DNA of 64,000 bases from a virus: the IMG/VR virus record IMGVR_UViG_3300023174_000050, positions 62,001-126,000 of that record. One strand, given 5' to 3'. This document shows, piece after piece, positions 27,025-35,806 of the stretch. The stretch's first letter is position 1. Every line of letters starts with the position of its first letter. A program made the translations under genes and the position numbers. The notes under the pieces are model-generated. The model worked only from the letters and a program-made list of their open reading frames with translations, was not told the DNA's origin and did not search any database.

Positions 27025-28746
27025 ATGGCAACAGCAGATACAGGCAATTCACAAGCATCAACTACAGATAATGCAATCTATGCAGGAGATCAATTACTAC
27101 AATTCCAAGTATCAGAAATGCCCGCTGGCACTAGAATATATGTGTATTGTAATGGGTTAGATATAACTTCTTTGTGTGCACCTATAACGTCGGGCGCTGC
27201 AATAGGAGACCCAATAGTAACAAATCAATTGGGGCAAACGGGAGGATATTTGTATATACCAAGTAACGATGGTAAATATAAATTTTTAACAGGTGAAATA
27301 TTATTGACATTTTCGGATAGCTCTACAGGAGTACAAAATTCAAAATATATTTCTGAAGCTATATTATATAATCATGGGATGAATTTAGTTAATACTGAAG
27401 AAGGTGGCACCGTTTCTTTAAGAAAAACAATAAAATTTAGAACAAATCCTTTGGGAAATGCGTTAGATATTAATACTTCTCAGTTAAGATTGGACCCATG
27501 TTCTCAAACATTTTTTGTAGAATCAACTAAATACCCTTTAGGCGTATACGTGACCGGTATTACATTATACGTTTTTGCAAAAGATCCATTATATCCTTTG
27601 GCAATAGAATTAAGACCAATGGACGGCGGCAAACCTTCGACTAAGGAATATATGGAAGGTAGCTATGTACTAAAAAATCCTTCAGATATACAAGTATATG
27701 ATACTGCGACAAATAATGCTGCACCCACAGATTTTACATTTAGACATCCAATATATTTGAAGCCCGGAGAATATGCTTTTTGCGTATTAACAAAATCTGG
27801 AAAATATCAGCTATTGGCAGCCTCAACGGATGCCGGCAAAACAGTAAAACAACCGTTTGCCGGAAGACTATTCAAGCCACAAAACACTGGAGAATGGGTT
27901 GAATCTTCTACTGAAGATTTGGCATTTGTTGTTAGAAAAGCAGCGTTTGAAACTGGGACTGTGACAATGGAGGCAAAAAATATAGCTATAAATGGCGGAT
28001 TAGAATATAATAGGTTTAGATTGTTATCTACTGCTATAGATTTTTCAGATACTGCCAGTGTCACTTATAATATAAAAACTAAAGATACCGGATCTAATTT
28101 GGTGAATGATCCTGTACAAATTTTACCAGGACTAAATGCAGATCTAGCAGGTAGACAAACTGTACAAAATGCAGGAGATATTGCTCTTCAAATTCAACTG
28201 ACAACAAAGGATAGAAATATTACTCCTATGTTGGATAAACAACTCATTCAAGCTCAAATATTTAGAACTGCAATAGATGAGTATAGCAAAACCATTTCTG
28301 ATAGTGAATTAAAATCAACAAATGGAAATGCGTTATCTAGATATATTAGCAAACCAGTCTCTCTTGCGGACGGGTTTGATTCTACGGGATTAGAAGTTAA
28401 ATTAAGTATTAGCAGACAAATAGGTACAGATGTAGATGTATTTTGTCGTGTATTATCGAGAAATGATAACAGTGTAACTAATGGTATATATGATAGACCA
28501 TGGTTACTTATGCCTCTTGTTTTACCAAAAGCAAAAACTTATTCAGGAACCGAAGAAATATATCAAGAAGAAACTTATAGAATAATTGAACCATTGTTGT
28601 CATATACTGCAACCTCACCAACCGGAACAGCAATTACTGGAACTTTTGACGATTTTGCATTTTATCAAATTAAGGTAGTATTCTATTCTAGTAATCCAGT
28701 CTATTTACCAAGACTCAGATCCATATCTGCAATATCAGTAATTTAA
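27025..28746 (+). CDS. Baseplate wedge/fibre protein, gp10-like
   Basis: A 573-aa structural protein two bases after the S74 protein. It has the marine T4-like pattern 'LDPCSQTFFVESTKYPLGVY', 'GITLYVFAKDPLYPLAIELR' and 'KPGEYAFCVLTKSGKYQLL', and a C-terminal 'FDDFAFYQIKVVFYSSNPVY' that resembles wedge/connector proteins annotated gp9 or gp10 in cyanophages. Almost all beta in appearance. It probably joins fibres to the baseplate rim. No catalytic motif is visible, and I cannot separate gp9 from gp10 identity. Confidence 0.55.
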   Translation: MATADTGNSQASTTDNAIYAGDQLLQFQVSEMPAGTRIYVYCNGLDITSLCAPITSGAAIGDPIVTNQLGQTGGYLYIPSNDGKYKFLTGEILLTFSDSSTGVQNSKYISEAILYNHGMNLVNTEEGGTVSLRKTIKFRTNPLGNALDINTSQLRLDPCSQTFFVESTKYPLGVYVTGITLYVFAKDPLYPLAIELRPMDGGKPSTKEYMEGSYVLKNPSDIQVYDTATNNAAPTDFTFRHPIYLKPGEYAFCVLTKSGKYQLLAASTDAGKTVKQPFAGRLFKPQNTGEWVESSTEDLAFVVRKAAFETGTVTMEAKNIAINGGLEYNRFRLLSTAIDFSDTASVTYNIKTKDTGSNLVNDPVQILPGLNADLAGRQTVQNAGDIALQIQLTTKDRNITPMLDKQLIQAQIFRTAIDEYSKTISDSELKSTNGNALSRYISKPVSLADGFDSTGLEVKLSISRQIGTDVDVFCRVLSRNDNSVTNGIYDRPWLLMPLVLPKAKTYSGTEEIYQEETYRIIEPLLSYTATSPTGTAITGTFDDFAFYQIKVVFYSSNPVYLPRLRSISAISVI

Positions 28747-28747
28747 T

Positions 28748-28954
28748 ATGGAACAATTTTATGCACCCATTAAGGAAGATCCCGGATATGTTAAGGATAT
28801 AAGATCCAACGCATTATTGAATACAGATCTATCTGCATTACATGAATATAAACAAAAAAGAAAACAAGCAAAACTTATAACCTCTATGCAAGAAGAAATA
28901 AATATGTTAAAAGAAGAGCTTGAAAAAATTAAAACCCATCTTAAGATAAGTTAA
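28748..28954 (+). CDS. Small coiled-coil tail protein
   Basis: A 68-aa protein in the fibre cluster. The first half ('FYAPIKEDPGYVKDIRSNAL', 'LNTDLSALHEYKQKRKQAK') and a coiled-coil second half ('MQEEINMLKEELEKIKTHL') match a short protein that regularly accompanies cyanophage baseplate fibre genes. Its function is unknown; a chaperone or connector peptide would fit. It follows the upstream stop by one base and precedes the fibre gene by four bases. Confidence 0.6.
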   Translation: MEQFYAPIKEDPGYVKDIRSNALLNTDLSALHEYKQKRKQAKLITSMQEEINMLKEELEKIKTHLKIS

Positions 28955-28958
28955 CGCC

Positions 28959-30578
28959 ATGCCAAATATTAGAAATCTAGCCAATATAAATGTCGGATCA
29001 TCTCCAAATGCAGGGGACGGTGATGTATTACGAGAAGCATTTGTTAAGGTTAATAACAATATAAATGCAATATACAACAATGGTCAGTATAAGGCATTTA
29101 TTCCCGATAATAAAGATTTTCCGGGATACACTTGGGATGGAGATAATGATACTGGGATATATAGACCAGGTACAGGGCAAATAGGAGTAACATTAAATGG
29201 CACTCCTCATTTATTAATGAATGAAAGTGGATCCATACAATGGTTAGGTAACGAACTATCTACTCAAGATTATGTCAATCAACAAATTGCTCAATATACC
29301 GGCGGAGTTTATGGAGCAAATATTGTAGTCACAACAGGATCTGGTAATATTGCAGTTACCGTAAATGGTATACCTGTAGTTGCTACATTACCTACAGTAG
29401 GAAACTATGAAGGCAGAATTGCATATTATACCGGAGACATTTGGACATATTCTAGGTATCCTGTTGGTAATGGTGCAGGACTTAATGCAGATGCTGCCAT
29501 AGCAAGGGCTGCGGGATCAGACAGCAGGTGGGTTAGATTTAGAGGTGACCAAGCAATAACTATAGGATTGGTTCGTCCAGCAGCTGCGGCAGAGGGCACT
29601 ACATTTTATGAAACTGCTAATGCAAAAATATATGTTTACTTGGCTGGCCAATGGCAAACTCTATCAGGATTGATATCATCGAATTCACCTAAAGGACTAG
29701 ATGTTGCAATTAGTTTACCCTCAGTAGGTGATCCAAATAATTATACAGGTAGAACAATAGTAGTCGGCACATCTACATATATCTTTATATCTGGTGCATG
29801 GCAACTATTAGGTAACTATATTGGAGCTACCAGTAGCGCAAACACAGGATCCGGTATAAGTTTCGGAGCAACTTTACCGTTAACTGCAAATGTGGGTGAG
29901 CTATTTAGAAAAACAGGAAATAGTTCAGGATTATACATTTACGATACTGGTAATTGGTTTACATTACCTCAATATACTGCAAATGCTGGAACTGCAAGCA
30001 TAAGAACTTTAGCTGCTTTGCCCGCAGACGTTACTTATTATAATGCTGGAGATTTAATTATTGTAGGTGGTAAAACTTATATTTTAAATACCACTAAAAC
30101 TTCATGGGGATTATTTTCACCCGGGGCAAATACTACAGTACAAAATATAGTTTTAAATGCAGCACAAGTGGGGACTAGAGAATTAGCAAATTCTTCACTA
30201 ACACTAAATAAATTTATTGCCAATACTATTGCAGGTAGTATTTTAGTATCAAATACTATCACCACACGAGAATTATCAAATAACTCTGTCACCGCAATAA
30301 AACTTGCAGATAATGTTATTACATCCAATAAAATTCAAGCAGGTGTTATTACAGACAGAGAAATCGCAGGAAATTCCATAAGCGGTAGTAAAATAATTGC
30401 AGGATCCATTACATCCAGAGAGTTAGGAACTAGCAGTATATCTGCAAGTTCTATTTCCGCAAATTCTCTTTCTCAAATATCTCAAAATGCAGGAACTATT
30501 ACATCTGGGATTTTTAGATCTGCAGATGGCAAAATGATTATAGATTTGAATAGTAAATTTATTAGAATTGAAATATAA
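28959..30578 (+). CDS. Tail fibre protein with C-terminal decapeptide-like repeats
   Basis: A 539-aa fibre protein. The N-terminus 'MPNIRNLANINVGSSPNAGD' with 'VLREAFVKVNNNINAIY' is a common attachment domain of T4-like marine tail fibres. 'GIYRPGTGQIGVTLNGTPHL' follows, then three 'YETANAKIYVYLAGQWQTL'-like modules ('TFYET', 'GRTIVVGTSTYIFISGAWQL', 'LFRKTGNSSGLYIYDTGNW'). The last quarter is a run of short I/L/V-rich repeats ('ITSNKIQAGVITDREIAGNS') expected to form a trimeric beta-helix. There is no lectin domain, so a separate adhesin would be the tip, perhaps the next proteins. Confidence 0.65.
   Translation: MPNIRNLANINVGSSPNAGDGDVLREAFVKVNNNINAIYNNGQYKAFIPDNKDFPGYTWDGDNDTGIYRPGTGQIGVTLNGTPHLLMNESGSIQWLGNELSTQDYVNQQIAQYTGGVYGANIVVTTGSGNIAVTVNGIPVVATLPTVGNYEGRIAYYTGDIWTYSRYPVGNGAGLNADAAIARAAGSDSRWVRFRGDQAITIGLVRPAAAAEGTTFYETANAKIYVYLAGQWQTLSGLISSNSPKGLDVAISLPSVGDPNNYTGRTIVVGTSTYIFISGAWQLLGNYIGATSSANTGSGISFGATLPLTANVGELFRKTGNSSGLYIYDTGNWFTLPQYTANAGTASIRTLAALPADVTYYNAGDLIIVGGKTYILNTTKTSWGLFSPGANTTVQNIVLNAAQVGTRELANSSLTLNKFIANTIAGSILVSNTITTRELSNNSVTAIKLADNVITSNKIQAGVITDREIAGNSISGSKIIAGSITSRELGTSSISASSISANSLSQISQNAGTITSGIFRSADGKMIIDLNSKFIRIEI
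30169..30480 (+). repeat. Short beta-helix repeats in the tail fibre gene
   Basis: Tandem ten-residue-like units of the form 'I-T-x-x-x-I/L-x-x-x-x' (for example 'VITSNKIQAG', 'VITDREIAGN', 'SISGSKIIAG', 'SITSRELGTS'). At DNA level the units are similar but not identical, so slippage is old. They should build the fibre shaft. Confidence 0.6.
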
Positions 30579-30581
30579 TTT

Positions 30582-31052
30582 ATGACTACAAATGTTTTAT
30601 GGGCAGGTAATATTGCAGGTGCACCTGTTGTAACTATTTTCAATAATCCTCCTGAAGAAAAAGGAAATAATAAACCGGTATATAATAGATTTGATAATTT
30701 AGATAAAATTTATTTTGATTCCAGATTTAATTATATTAATTTGGTTTGGCAGTCGGATTTAACTTTTGCCTTTAGTAATGTCACAATAGGAAATTCGGGA
30801 CAGAAAACAACAACTATAGGATATCATAATTTGGGGTACACACCCGCAGGAATTTTGATAGATAGCGACACCAGGGAAATAGTAACAAACAACTATATAC
30901 AAATAGTGAATTTGGATTCTTCTAGAAAAATATCTTTACTAATAGATTCTGTAAGATTTTATCTCAAAGAAGATTACGAAAGTCCCAGTGCAGATTTACC
31001 AGCACTAACCAAACGATATACAATACTTGGGTTTAATACCCCCGCAAATTAA
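30582..31052 (+). CDS. Tail fibre cluster protein, unknown
   Basis: A 156-aa beta-rich protein I do not recognise. It starts 'MTTNVLWAGNIAGAPVVTIF' and contains 'TTIGYHNLGYTPAGILIDSD', a segment also common in phage structural proteins with a 'HGLGYTP' strand-turn. It sits four bases after the tail fibre gene and nine before the next protein, so it is part of the adhesion operon. It could be a fibre tip, chaperone or attachment domain. Confidence 0.5.
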   Translation: MTTNVLWAGNIAGAPVVTIFNNPPEEKGNNKPVYNRFDNLDKIYFDSRFNYINLVWQSDLTFAFSNVTIGNSGQKTTTIGYHNLGYTPAGILIDSDTREIVTNNYIQIVNLDSSRKISLLIDSVRFYLKEDYESPSADLPALTKRYTILGFNTPAN

Positions 31053-31060
31053 TTAAAACC

Positions 31061-32203
31061 ATGGCAAACGTATATCTTTTAAATCTTTCAGAAAATTTAG
31101 TAACGTTAGGTAACGTATTCACTTCTGCACGATCTCATTTAATAAAAGATGAGATACAACCATCTAGTACTTCGGTTTTTGTTACAAAAATTTTAGCTTC
31201 GCCATCATTAAGAGTATATCAAGAAACTGATGAGGGGTTGTTATATAGTTCATATAATGATATAAACATTAGACAAGCATTAGGATCCGATGCGCCAGTC
31301 AATGGACCGTTTATTGAAAATTATTCATATGCTGGAGATTTAAATTTAGATAATTTTGTAAATTTATTACTAATAAACAAGCCTCCACTAAGAACAGGAT
31401 TTTTTAAATTCTCAGTTATTGGTATAACTTTTACTGGAATAATACGACAATTAACGCAGTATGATCATTATGATTGGACCAAAAATGCAGGCAAATATTC
31501 ATATACATTAATGCCTAATACTTTAGGATATGCAATAGAAATAAGTAAAAATTCACTATATACTGCAATTACAAATTCTGATGGCACATTTACATATAAT
31601 CCTACTGCCCTAAATTTGGCATTACGAAATTTAAAAGGTGACGAAGAAATAACTTCTACTGCATCTTCAGATGATCCAAATACGTATCTACAGAGTATAC
31701 CTGGAGCAAATGCTAAAATATCAGGTTCTTTGCCTATAAATTTATTTTATATTCCGCCAGAATATGCATTACGTTATATTGCTAGTTATGGTGATTTAAT
31801 TGACGCGTATGGTACAGATTATGCCAAAGGACAAGACCATTATGCAAGATATGGAGCACTTGAAGGTAGAATAATTTCTTTTAATCCGTTGGCATATCTA
31901 AACAAATATTCCGATTTGAGACGACAATTTGGTTATGACACTTATTCTGCAACAATACATTATATCACAACAGGATACTACGAGGGAAGAACAACAGATA
32001 ATTCAAGTGCATCAAATCCTTTATTGGGAGGATTAACTGATTCTAGAACTTCTACAGTTTTAACGGGAAACACTATTATTTGGCCATCCGGACCTACCAT
32101 GAGGGGAGAAGGCAGTTCTTTTGTATATAACTATAATGGCACAACATATTTTAAAAATAGTATACTAGAATTTACTAGTAATTTAATTTACCTAAGAGTT
32201 TAA
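31061..32203 (+). CDS. Putative adhesin with Y-x-x-G-x-x-EGR repeats
   Basis: A 380-aa protein of the fibre cluster. Around residues 225-310 there are two repeats with conserved end: 'DHYARYGALEGRIISFNPLA' preceded by 'YIASYGDLIDAYG', and 'YITTGYYEGRTTD' preceded by 'YLNKYSDLRRQFGYD'. This 'YIxSYxDLIxAFG...HYxxxGxxEGR' pattern is found in some bacterial secreted and phage tail proteins. The N-terminal 200 residues are beta-rich with no match I know. The C-terminus 'YNYNGTTYFKNSILEFTSNL' looks like a trimerising strand. A role in host binding is inferred. Confidence 0.5.
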   Translation: MANVYLLNLSENLVTLGNVFTSARSHLIKDEIQPSSTSVFVTKILASPSLRVYQETDEGLLYSSYNDINIRQALGSDAPVNGPFIENYSYAGDLNLDNFVNLLLINKPPLRTGFFKFSVIGITFTGIIRQLTQYDHYDWTKNAGKYSYTLMPNTLGYAIEISKNSLYTAITNSDGTFTYNPTALNLALRNLKGDEEITSTASSDDPNTYLQSIPGANAKISGSLPINLFYIPPEYALRYIASYGDLIDAYGTDYAKGQDHYARYGALEGRIISFNPLAYLNKYSDLRRQFGYDTYSATIHYITTGYYEGRTTDNSSASNPLLGGLTDSRTSTVLTGNTIIWPSGPTMRGEGSSFVYNYNGTTYFKNSILEFTSNLIYLRV

Positions 32204-32205
32204 TA

Positions 32206-32700
32206 ATGGGAATATCCTTAACTAAAACAGATCCTTTTACAATAAAAGATGACAAAGGAAATACTAGATTTTCCCTAAACGGAAGAATGCCGCATATTAT
32301 ACATAATTTATCTGGCAATGTTACAATACCCACAGTTTTAATAAATCAATTTACAGGTGAAGAAATTGTTAATAGAACTGACGTATTGGCAATAATTGCA
32401 AATACTTATATATCATCGGATTCTGCCAATAATTTTATTTTACCTTTAGTATCCATAACCGGGGGTATAGCAAATACGAATAGTAAAATTATGCCAGCAA
32501 TCGGTTCTACTTTACTTAGAAAAATACAGGGAGAGTTTTCCTCAGAATTTTTAGGTGGAACAATATTAGATTTTATTGCAGATAATGGAAATTTAAAAAT
32601 AGTATGTAATCACTTTTTTAACAGGACAAACAATCCAACAGTTGTTGGAGACGACATTATAAGTATATCTTATAGGGTTTACTACGGAAGATTTAATTAA
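32206..32700 (+). CDS. Tail cluster protein, unknown
   Basis: A 164-aa protein, not recognised. It begins 'MGISLTKTDPFTIKDDKGNT' and ends 'DIISISYRVYYGRFN', with a hydrophobic beta-type middle. It has no cysteine clusters, catalytic motifs or membrane segments. Spacing of two bases from the gene before and 12 after places it in the same structural transcript. Probably a small virion component or fibre accessory. Confidence 0.45.
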   Translation: MGISLTKTDPFTIKDDKGNTRFSLNGRMPHIIHNLSGNVTIPTVLINQFTGEEIVNRTDVLAIIANTYISSDSANNFILPLVSITGGIANTNSKIMPAIGSTLLRKIQGEFSSEFLGGTILDFIADNGNLKIVCNHFFNRTNNPTVVGDDIISISYRVYYGRFN

Positions 32701-32712
32701 TAAATAACAAAT

Positions 32713-33042
32713 ATGGCAACCTATAAAAACTTATCTTTAGATCAAGGATCCTCTTTTACTGAATCTATTCAGTATTTAGATAGTTCTAAAACCCCTATAT
32801 CTTTGGTTGGATATACTGTAAAAAGTCAAATGAGAAAATCTTATTATTCTGCAAATGCCATAACTTTTGATACCATTTTAACTAACGGCGCGACAGGAAA
32901 TATAACTATATCTTTAAACTTTAATGCGACTGCAAACATTATACCGGGTAGATATGTGTACGATGTGAAAGCAAATACTGCAAATACTGCAATCAAAATA
33001 CAAGAAGGTATAATCACGGTTAATCCAGGAGTAACCAAATAA
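32713..33042 (+). CDS. Ig-like virion protein
   Basis: A 109-aa beta-sandwich-type protein ('YKNLSLDQGSSFTESIQYLD', 'SLVGYTVKSQMRKSYYS', 'IPGRYVYDVKANTANTAIKI', 'EGIITVNPGVTK'). This layout, with 'D-G-x-x-F-x-x-x-I-x-Y' and 'G-Y-x-x-x-x-Q-x-R-K', is frequent just before gp13 in marine T4-like phages and resembles an Ig or BppU-like N-terminal domain. Its stop overlaps the gp13 start, linking it to the neck genes. An AATAAATA element sits at 32698-32705. Confidence 0.55.
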   Translation: MATYKNLSLDQGSSFTESIQYLDSSKTPISLVGYTVKSQMRKSYYSANAITFDTILTNGATGNITISLNFNATANIIPGRYVYDVKANTANTAIKIQEGIITVNPGVTK

Positions 33043-33785
33043 TGGCACAAGTAACAACCAGAGAACAATTAAAAGATTATTGCTTACGCAGATTAGGTTC
33101 ACCTGTCATTGAAATTAATGTGGACGACGATCAAGTTGAAGATCGTATAGATGATGCTTTTCAATTCTATAGAGAATATCATTATGATGCAGTAGAAATG
33201 GTTTATTTGAAGTACCAATTCACTCAACAAGATATAACAAACCAATATATACCTGTTCCTGATACTGTAGTAGGTGTAAATCGAATCCTACCGTTTAGTA
33301 ATAAATCTGATGGTACTAATATTTTCAGTATTAGATATCAAATTCTATTAAATGATCTATATAGTTTGATGTCGACTCAAATCATTTATTACTACCAAGT
33401 TAAACAAGAATTAGAATTAATTAATCAAGTACTTGTAGGGGTTAAACCGATAAGATTCAATAGACACATGAATCGTCTATACATAGATATGGACTGGACT
33501 GCTGATGCTGCAGTCGGCGATTACATTATTGTAGAATGTTATAGAATATTAGATCCCGAAACATATAGAGACGTATACAACGATATGTTTCTAAAGAGAT
33601 ATTGCACATCATTAATTAAGCGTCAATGGGGTGAGAACTTAAAGAAGTTTAACGGCGTTCAATTACCCGGCGGAGTAACAATTAATGCAGATCAGATATA
33701 TCAAGATGCATTAACTGAGATAACACAAATTGAATCTGAGATGCAATCAAGATTTGAATTACCAGTAGATTTCTTTACAGGATAA
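33042..33785 (+). CDS. gp13: Neck protein gp13
   Basis: A 247-aa neck protein, part of the connector ring below the portal. Family pattern: 'TTREQLKDYCLRRLGSPVIE', 'INVDDDQVEDRIDDAFQFYR', 'EYHYDAVEMVYLKYQFTQQD', later 'DMFLKRYCTSLIKRQWGENL' and 'FNGVQLPGGVTINADQIYQD'. T4 gp13 is 309 aa, so this is shorter but matches marine forms. It overlaps the Ig-like gene at its start and is followed by a 71-bp gap before gp14 that holds no clear signal. Confidence 0.9.
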   Translation: MAQVTTREQLKDYCLRRLGSPVIEINVDDDQVEDRIDDAFQFYREYHYDAVEMVYLKYQFTQQDITNQYIPVPDTVVGVNRILPFSNKSDGTNIFSIRYQILLNDLYSLMSTQIIYYYQVKQELELINQVLVGVKPIRFNRHMNRLYIDMDWTADAAVGDYIIVECYRILDPETYRDVYNDMFLKRYCTSLIKRQWGENLKKFNGVQLPGGVTINADQIYQDALTEITQIESEMQSRFELPVDFFTG

Positions 33786-33856
33786 AACTTAAGTACTTTA
33801 TTAACCGGGGTACATAGACAATGATAACATCGTGTCAATAGAAAGTCAATACAATT

Positions 33857-34612
33857 ATGGTTACTGTTAACCCTTATTTTCAATCTGGTAAGTCGATAGG
33901 TAGATCTTCTGAGCAGAGCTTATATGAGGATTTGATTATCGAATCCATGAAGATTTATGGCTTTGAAGTCTATTACTTGCCACGTAAATCTAACAGTTTG
34001 GATTCTATTTTAACTGAGGATCCGCTAAACACTTTTGATTACGCTTTTTCAATTGAAATGTATATGGAAAATACTATGGGGTTTTTAGGTGACGGGGAAT
34101 TAATGTCCAAATTTGGTTTAGAAATACGAGACTCTGCAAATTTTATAGTAGCAAGAAAACGATGGACAGAGGATATTGGTTCCCAAAATGTAACCATATT
34201 GCCGAGACCAGCAGAAGGCGATATAATATACTTTCCAAAAACTAAATCATTTTTTGAAATACGAAAAGTAGAAGGGCATGATCCTTTCTACCAAGTTGGT
34301 AAATTATATGTTTACAAAATGATGTGTGAACTTTATCAGTTTGCCAATGAAAGATTTAACACTGGGGTAGATGAAATTGATAGTATAACTGCAGAAGCTA
34401 CATTAGATATAGATGCTCATCAGTTATTGCAAGAAACAGGGGAGGCACTATTGTCAGAATCTAACGCATTGACTCCGATTGTATTGGAAGATTATAATTT
34501 AAGTTTGGATGGTCATTATCAAATTGGTGCAGATAATGAAGCTTTTGAAGCAGAAGTAAATGACGTATTAGATTTTTCTGAAAGAAACCCGTTTGGTGAG
34601 GTATTTCAATAA
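33857..34612 (+). CDS. gp14: Neck protein gp14
   Basis: A 251-aa head-to-tail connector. Features include 'VTVNPYFQSGKSIGRSSEQS', 'YEDLIIESMKIYGFEVYYLP' and 'DYAFSIEMYMENTMGFLGDG', 'MSKFGLEIRDSANFIVARKR', all typical of gp14. T4 gp14 is 256 aa. Its stop overlaps gp15 by one base. It should act with gp13 and gp15 to seal the filled head and attach the tail. Confidence 0.9.
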   Translation: MVTVNPYFQSGKSIGRSSEQSLYEDLIIESMKIYGFEVYYLPRKSNSLDSILTEDPLNTFDYAFSIEMYMENTMGFLGDGELMSKFGLEIRDSANFIVARKRWTEDIGSQNVTILPRPAEGDIIYFPKTKSFFEIRKVEGHDPFYQVGKLYVYKMMCELYQFANERFNTGVDEIDSITAEATLDIDAHQLLQETGEALLSESNALTPIVLEDYNLSLDGHYQIGADNEAFEAEVNDVLDFSERNPFGEVFQ

Positions 34613-35367
34613 TGTTGGATAACAGATTTTATTGGGGCACTATAAGGAAATCTATTGTAGCTTTTGGTAATATGTTTAATAATATTACCATACAAAGAAC
34701 AAATGCAGATGGAGAAGTAGTTCAACTACAAAGAGTACCTTTATCATATTCACCTAAACAAAAATTCTTAGCAAAAATAAGACAACAGCCTAGTGTAGAT
34801 TCTACAAATTTTCAAGTCATTCTTCCTAGAATGGGATTTGAAATGGTAGCGTTAGATTATGATGCCAATAGAAAAATTAGTCCAATGCAACAAAGCAGGA
34901 CAATTAATAGTACTATATCTGCCTCTGCTCAATATGCGCCAACTCCGTATAATGTAAGTATATTACTTTACATCTATGCGAAAAATCAAGATGATGGATT
35001 ACAAATAATAGAACAGATATTGCCCTATTTTAATCCCGATTATAATTTATCAATGAAAGCCATTCCTGAATTAGATATTAAAAACGATCTTCCTATTCTT
35101 TTAAATTCTATTGGGTTTCAGGATGATTACGAAGGCGACATGACAACCCGTCGTGCTATTATATGGACTCTTAGTTTTGTTATGAAACTTAATTTTTATG
35201 GTCCAATTAATAAACAGGGAATTGTTAATAAAGTTATTACTAATACATTCAGAGATTCCGCATTAACCAATCAGCTACAAAAAATATCTGTCCAAGGAAC
35301 TGGAGATTTGGCAAATACTATACCTACCGGGAATGTGCAATATGTTGATTCTTTTGAAGATTTTTAA
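34612..35367 (+). CDS. gp15: Tail terminator gp15
   Basis: A 251-aa proximal tail sheath stabiliser that caps the tail and joins it to the neck. Conserved stretches: 'LDNRFYWGTIRKSIVAFGNM', 'FLAKIRQQPSVDSTNFQVIL', 'PRMGFEMVALDYDANRKISP' and 'PYNVSILLYIYAKNQDDGLQ'. T4 gp15 is 272 aa. Start is the ATG directly overlapping the gp14 stop. The position before gp16/gp17 is standard. Confidence 0.9.
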   Translation: MLDNRFYWGTIRKSIVAFGNMFNNITIQRTNADGEVVQLQRVPLSYSPKQKFLAKIRQQPSVDSTNFQVILPRMGFEMVALDYDANRKISPMQQSRTINSTISASAQYAPTPYNVSILLYIYAKNQDDGLQIIEQILPYFNPDYNLSMKAIPELDIKNDLPILLNSIGFQDDYEGDMTTRRAIIWTLSFVMKLNFYGPINKQGIVNKVITNTFRDSALTNQLQKISVQGTGDLANTIPTGNVQYVDSFEDF

Positions 35368-35368
35368 A

Positions 35369-35806
35369 ATGAAAAATATGGAAAAATTGGATGAGTTGTT
35401 TAATATAGATCCTATGAAGGTTGATCCTACCACGGGCGAAATACTTGCCATTTCTGAAGCAATAAACAAAACTAAAGAAATGGATCAAGAAGACGACTAT
35501 CAATTGGCTCGTTCTACTATGAGAAAACTTTTAATGAAGGGTGAATCGACTTTGGACGAATTAATAAATTTATCTAAAAGTTCTGAACATCCAAGAACTT
35601 ATGAAGTTGCTGGGCAGTTTATGAAAACTATGTCTGACGTGTCCAAAGACCTTCTTGGATTACAAAAACAAGTTAAAGATTTAAAAGCAGATGATGCAGT
35701 AAAAATTGGTACACAAAATAATGTAGTGTTTAATGGCACAACTGCCGAGCTTTTTAAGATGTTAAAAAACGGCCCTGTTGAAGATGGAAAAATAATTGAG
35801 CAGTAA
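35369..35806 (+). CDS. gp16: Small terminase subunit gp16
   Basis: A protein of about 145 aa that should recognise DNA and regulate packaging by gp17. The N-terminus 'MEKLDELFNIDPMKVDPTTG' and the helical middle 'DDYQLARSTMRKLLMKGEST' are typical of marine T4-like gp16; 'HPRTYEVAGQFMKTMSDVSK' follows, with a C-terminal tail. T4 gp16 is 164 aa. The start is taken at ATG 35369, one base after the gp15 stop; an ATG at 35378 is also possible since no strong SD is visible. An in-frame upstream ATG at 35333 lies inside gp15 and is unlikely. Confidence 0.8.
   Translation: MKNMEKLDELFNIDPMKVDPTTGEILAISEAINKTKEMDQEDDYQLARSTMRKLLMKGESTLDELINLSKSSEHPRTYEVAGQFMKTMSDVSKDLLGLQKQVKDLKADDAVKIGTQNNVVFNGTTAELFKMLKNGPVEDGKIIEQ

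Noticed and set aside
16022-32705. AATAAATA elements at 16022, 21227 and 32698 before gp25, gp8 and the Ig-like gene
   Set aside because: They differ from the late box in the first base, and at least two lie so close to the start codon that transcription would begin at or after it.
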